NCBI GenBank assembly: GCA_013151655.1
Contig: JAADHX010000189.1
Location: 1 to 5,471, forward strand
Direction: 5' to 3'
Length of the DNA: 5,471 nt
Source of the DNA: Actinomycetota bacterium
Lineage (GTDB): Bacteria > Actinomycetota > Acidimicrobiia > Acidimicrobiales > Poriferisodalaceae
Numbering within the stretch: the first letter of the stretch is position 1; every line of letters begins with the position of its first letter. Below, piece after piece: positions 5,174-5,471 of the stretch. Made by a program: the position numbers and the translations under genes. The notes under the pieces were generated by a model. It saw nothing but the letters and a program-made list of their open reading frames with translations, was not told where the DNA came from and made no database searches.

Positions 5174-5471
5174 GTGGCTCAGCTGCCGTCGTCACCAGCC
5201 GAGGTTGCGACGGCTCTGAAAGAGCATGACTATTTGGCCGACGATGGCCTTGCCACCATCATCCATTTAGCGATCGCGCTCGGACGGCCATTGCTGCTCG
5301 AAGGCGAAGCAGGCGTTGGCAAGACCGAGGTGGCCAAAGTGTTGGCTGCCGTAGCCGGCGTTGAGTTGATCAGGCTTCAGTGCTACGAGGGCATCGACTC
5401 CAGTCAGGCACTTTATGAGTGGGACTACACCAGGCAGCTTCTTCATCTCCGAACCGCAGAGGCCACAGGAA
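5174..5471 (+). CDS. MoxR-family AAA+ ATPase, CoxD-like (3' end outside window)
   Basis: The first 99 residues of a MoxR-type ATPase, a chaperone-like enzyme that couples ATP hydrolysis to maturation of metalloenzymes; CoxD of this family helps build the Mo-Cu centre of CO dehydrogenase. Seen: the Walker A loop GEAGVGKT (44-51) preceded by RPLLLE, then 'LIRLQCYEGID' (65-75) and 'ALYEWDYTRQLLHLR' (79-93), all characteristic of the CoxD/MoxR branch. The frame is open to the window edge, so Walker B and the sensor motifs lie outside. GTG at 5174 follows the upstream TGA directly, with no strong ribosome binding site, implying translational coupling to the medium-subunit gene. A von Willebrand-domain partner (CoxE type) and the large subunit would be expected further downstream but cannot be seen. 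Confidence 0.9.
   Translation, partial: MAQLPSSPAEVATALKEHDYLADDGLATIIHLAIALGRPLLLEGEAGVGKTEVAKVLAAVAGVELIRLQCYEGIDSSQALYEWDYTRQLLHLRTAEATG

Overview
The window looks like chromosomal DNA from a moderately GC-rich actinobacterium. GTG starts are common, the lipoprotein has a Thr/Pro-rich linker, and one membrane protein resembles a family typical of Actinobacteria. An Acidimicrobiia-like lineage would fit, but this is an inference from protein style, not a placement. Seven coding regions are supported: three on the left and right plus strand that are complete, two cut by the window edges, and three forming a minus-strand operon in the middle (eight regions in all when the edge genes are counted).

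Left part (1-965, plus strand): the 3' portion of a PIN-domain ribonuclease of the VapC toxin type, followed by a 148-residue protein resembling the CdiI_4-like immunity family. This is accessory, defence/competition-type content. A gene-free stretch (966-1314) follows, holding small hairpins and a pair of 12-bp direct repeats that may be decayed insertion-sequence end sequence.

Middle (1315-3778, minus strand): an apparent operon read from 3778 down to 1315. It encodes a small four-helix membrane protein, a secreted lipoprotein with a Thr/Pro-rich stalk and a cupredoxin-like beta domain carrying HLHGYD, and a polytopic membrane protein of the type often labelled 'fenitrothion hydrolase' in actinobacterial genomes. 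The last two genes overlap as TGATG, so translational coupling is likely. The set reads as a membrane/exported-domain system of unknown role, possibly for metal or redox handling. The lipoprotein stalk contains a recent 72-bp in-frame tandem duplication.

Right part (3866-5471, plus strand): divergently transcribed genes for the iron-sulfur small subunit and the FAD-binding medium subunit of a molybdenum hydroxylase of the aerobic CO dehydrogenase/xanthine dehydrogenase family, then the start of a MoxR-type AAA+ ATPase (CoxD-like). The tight spacing shows one operon. The small subunit passes electrons between the molybdenum centre of an absent large subunit and the FAD of the medium subunit; the ATPase would be a maturation chaperone. 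The large catalytic subunit is not in the window, so the substrate cannot be fixed. The 87-bp divergent promoter region holds a 10-bp palindrome and a 5-5-5 inverted repeat.
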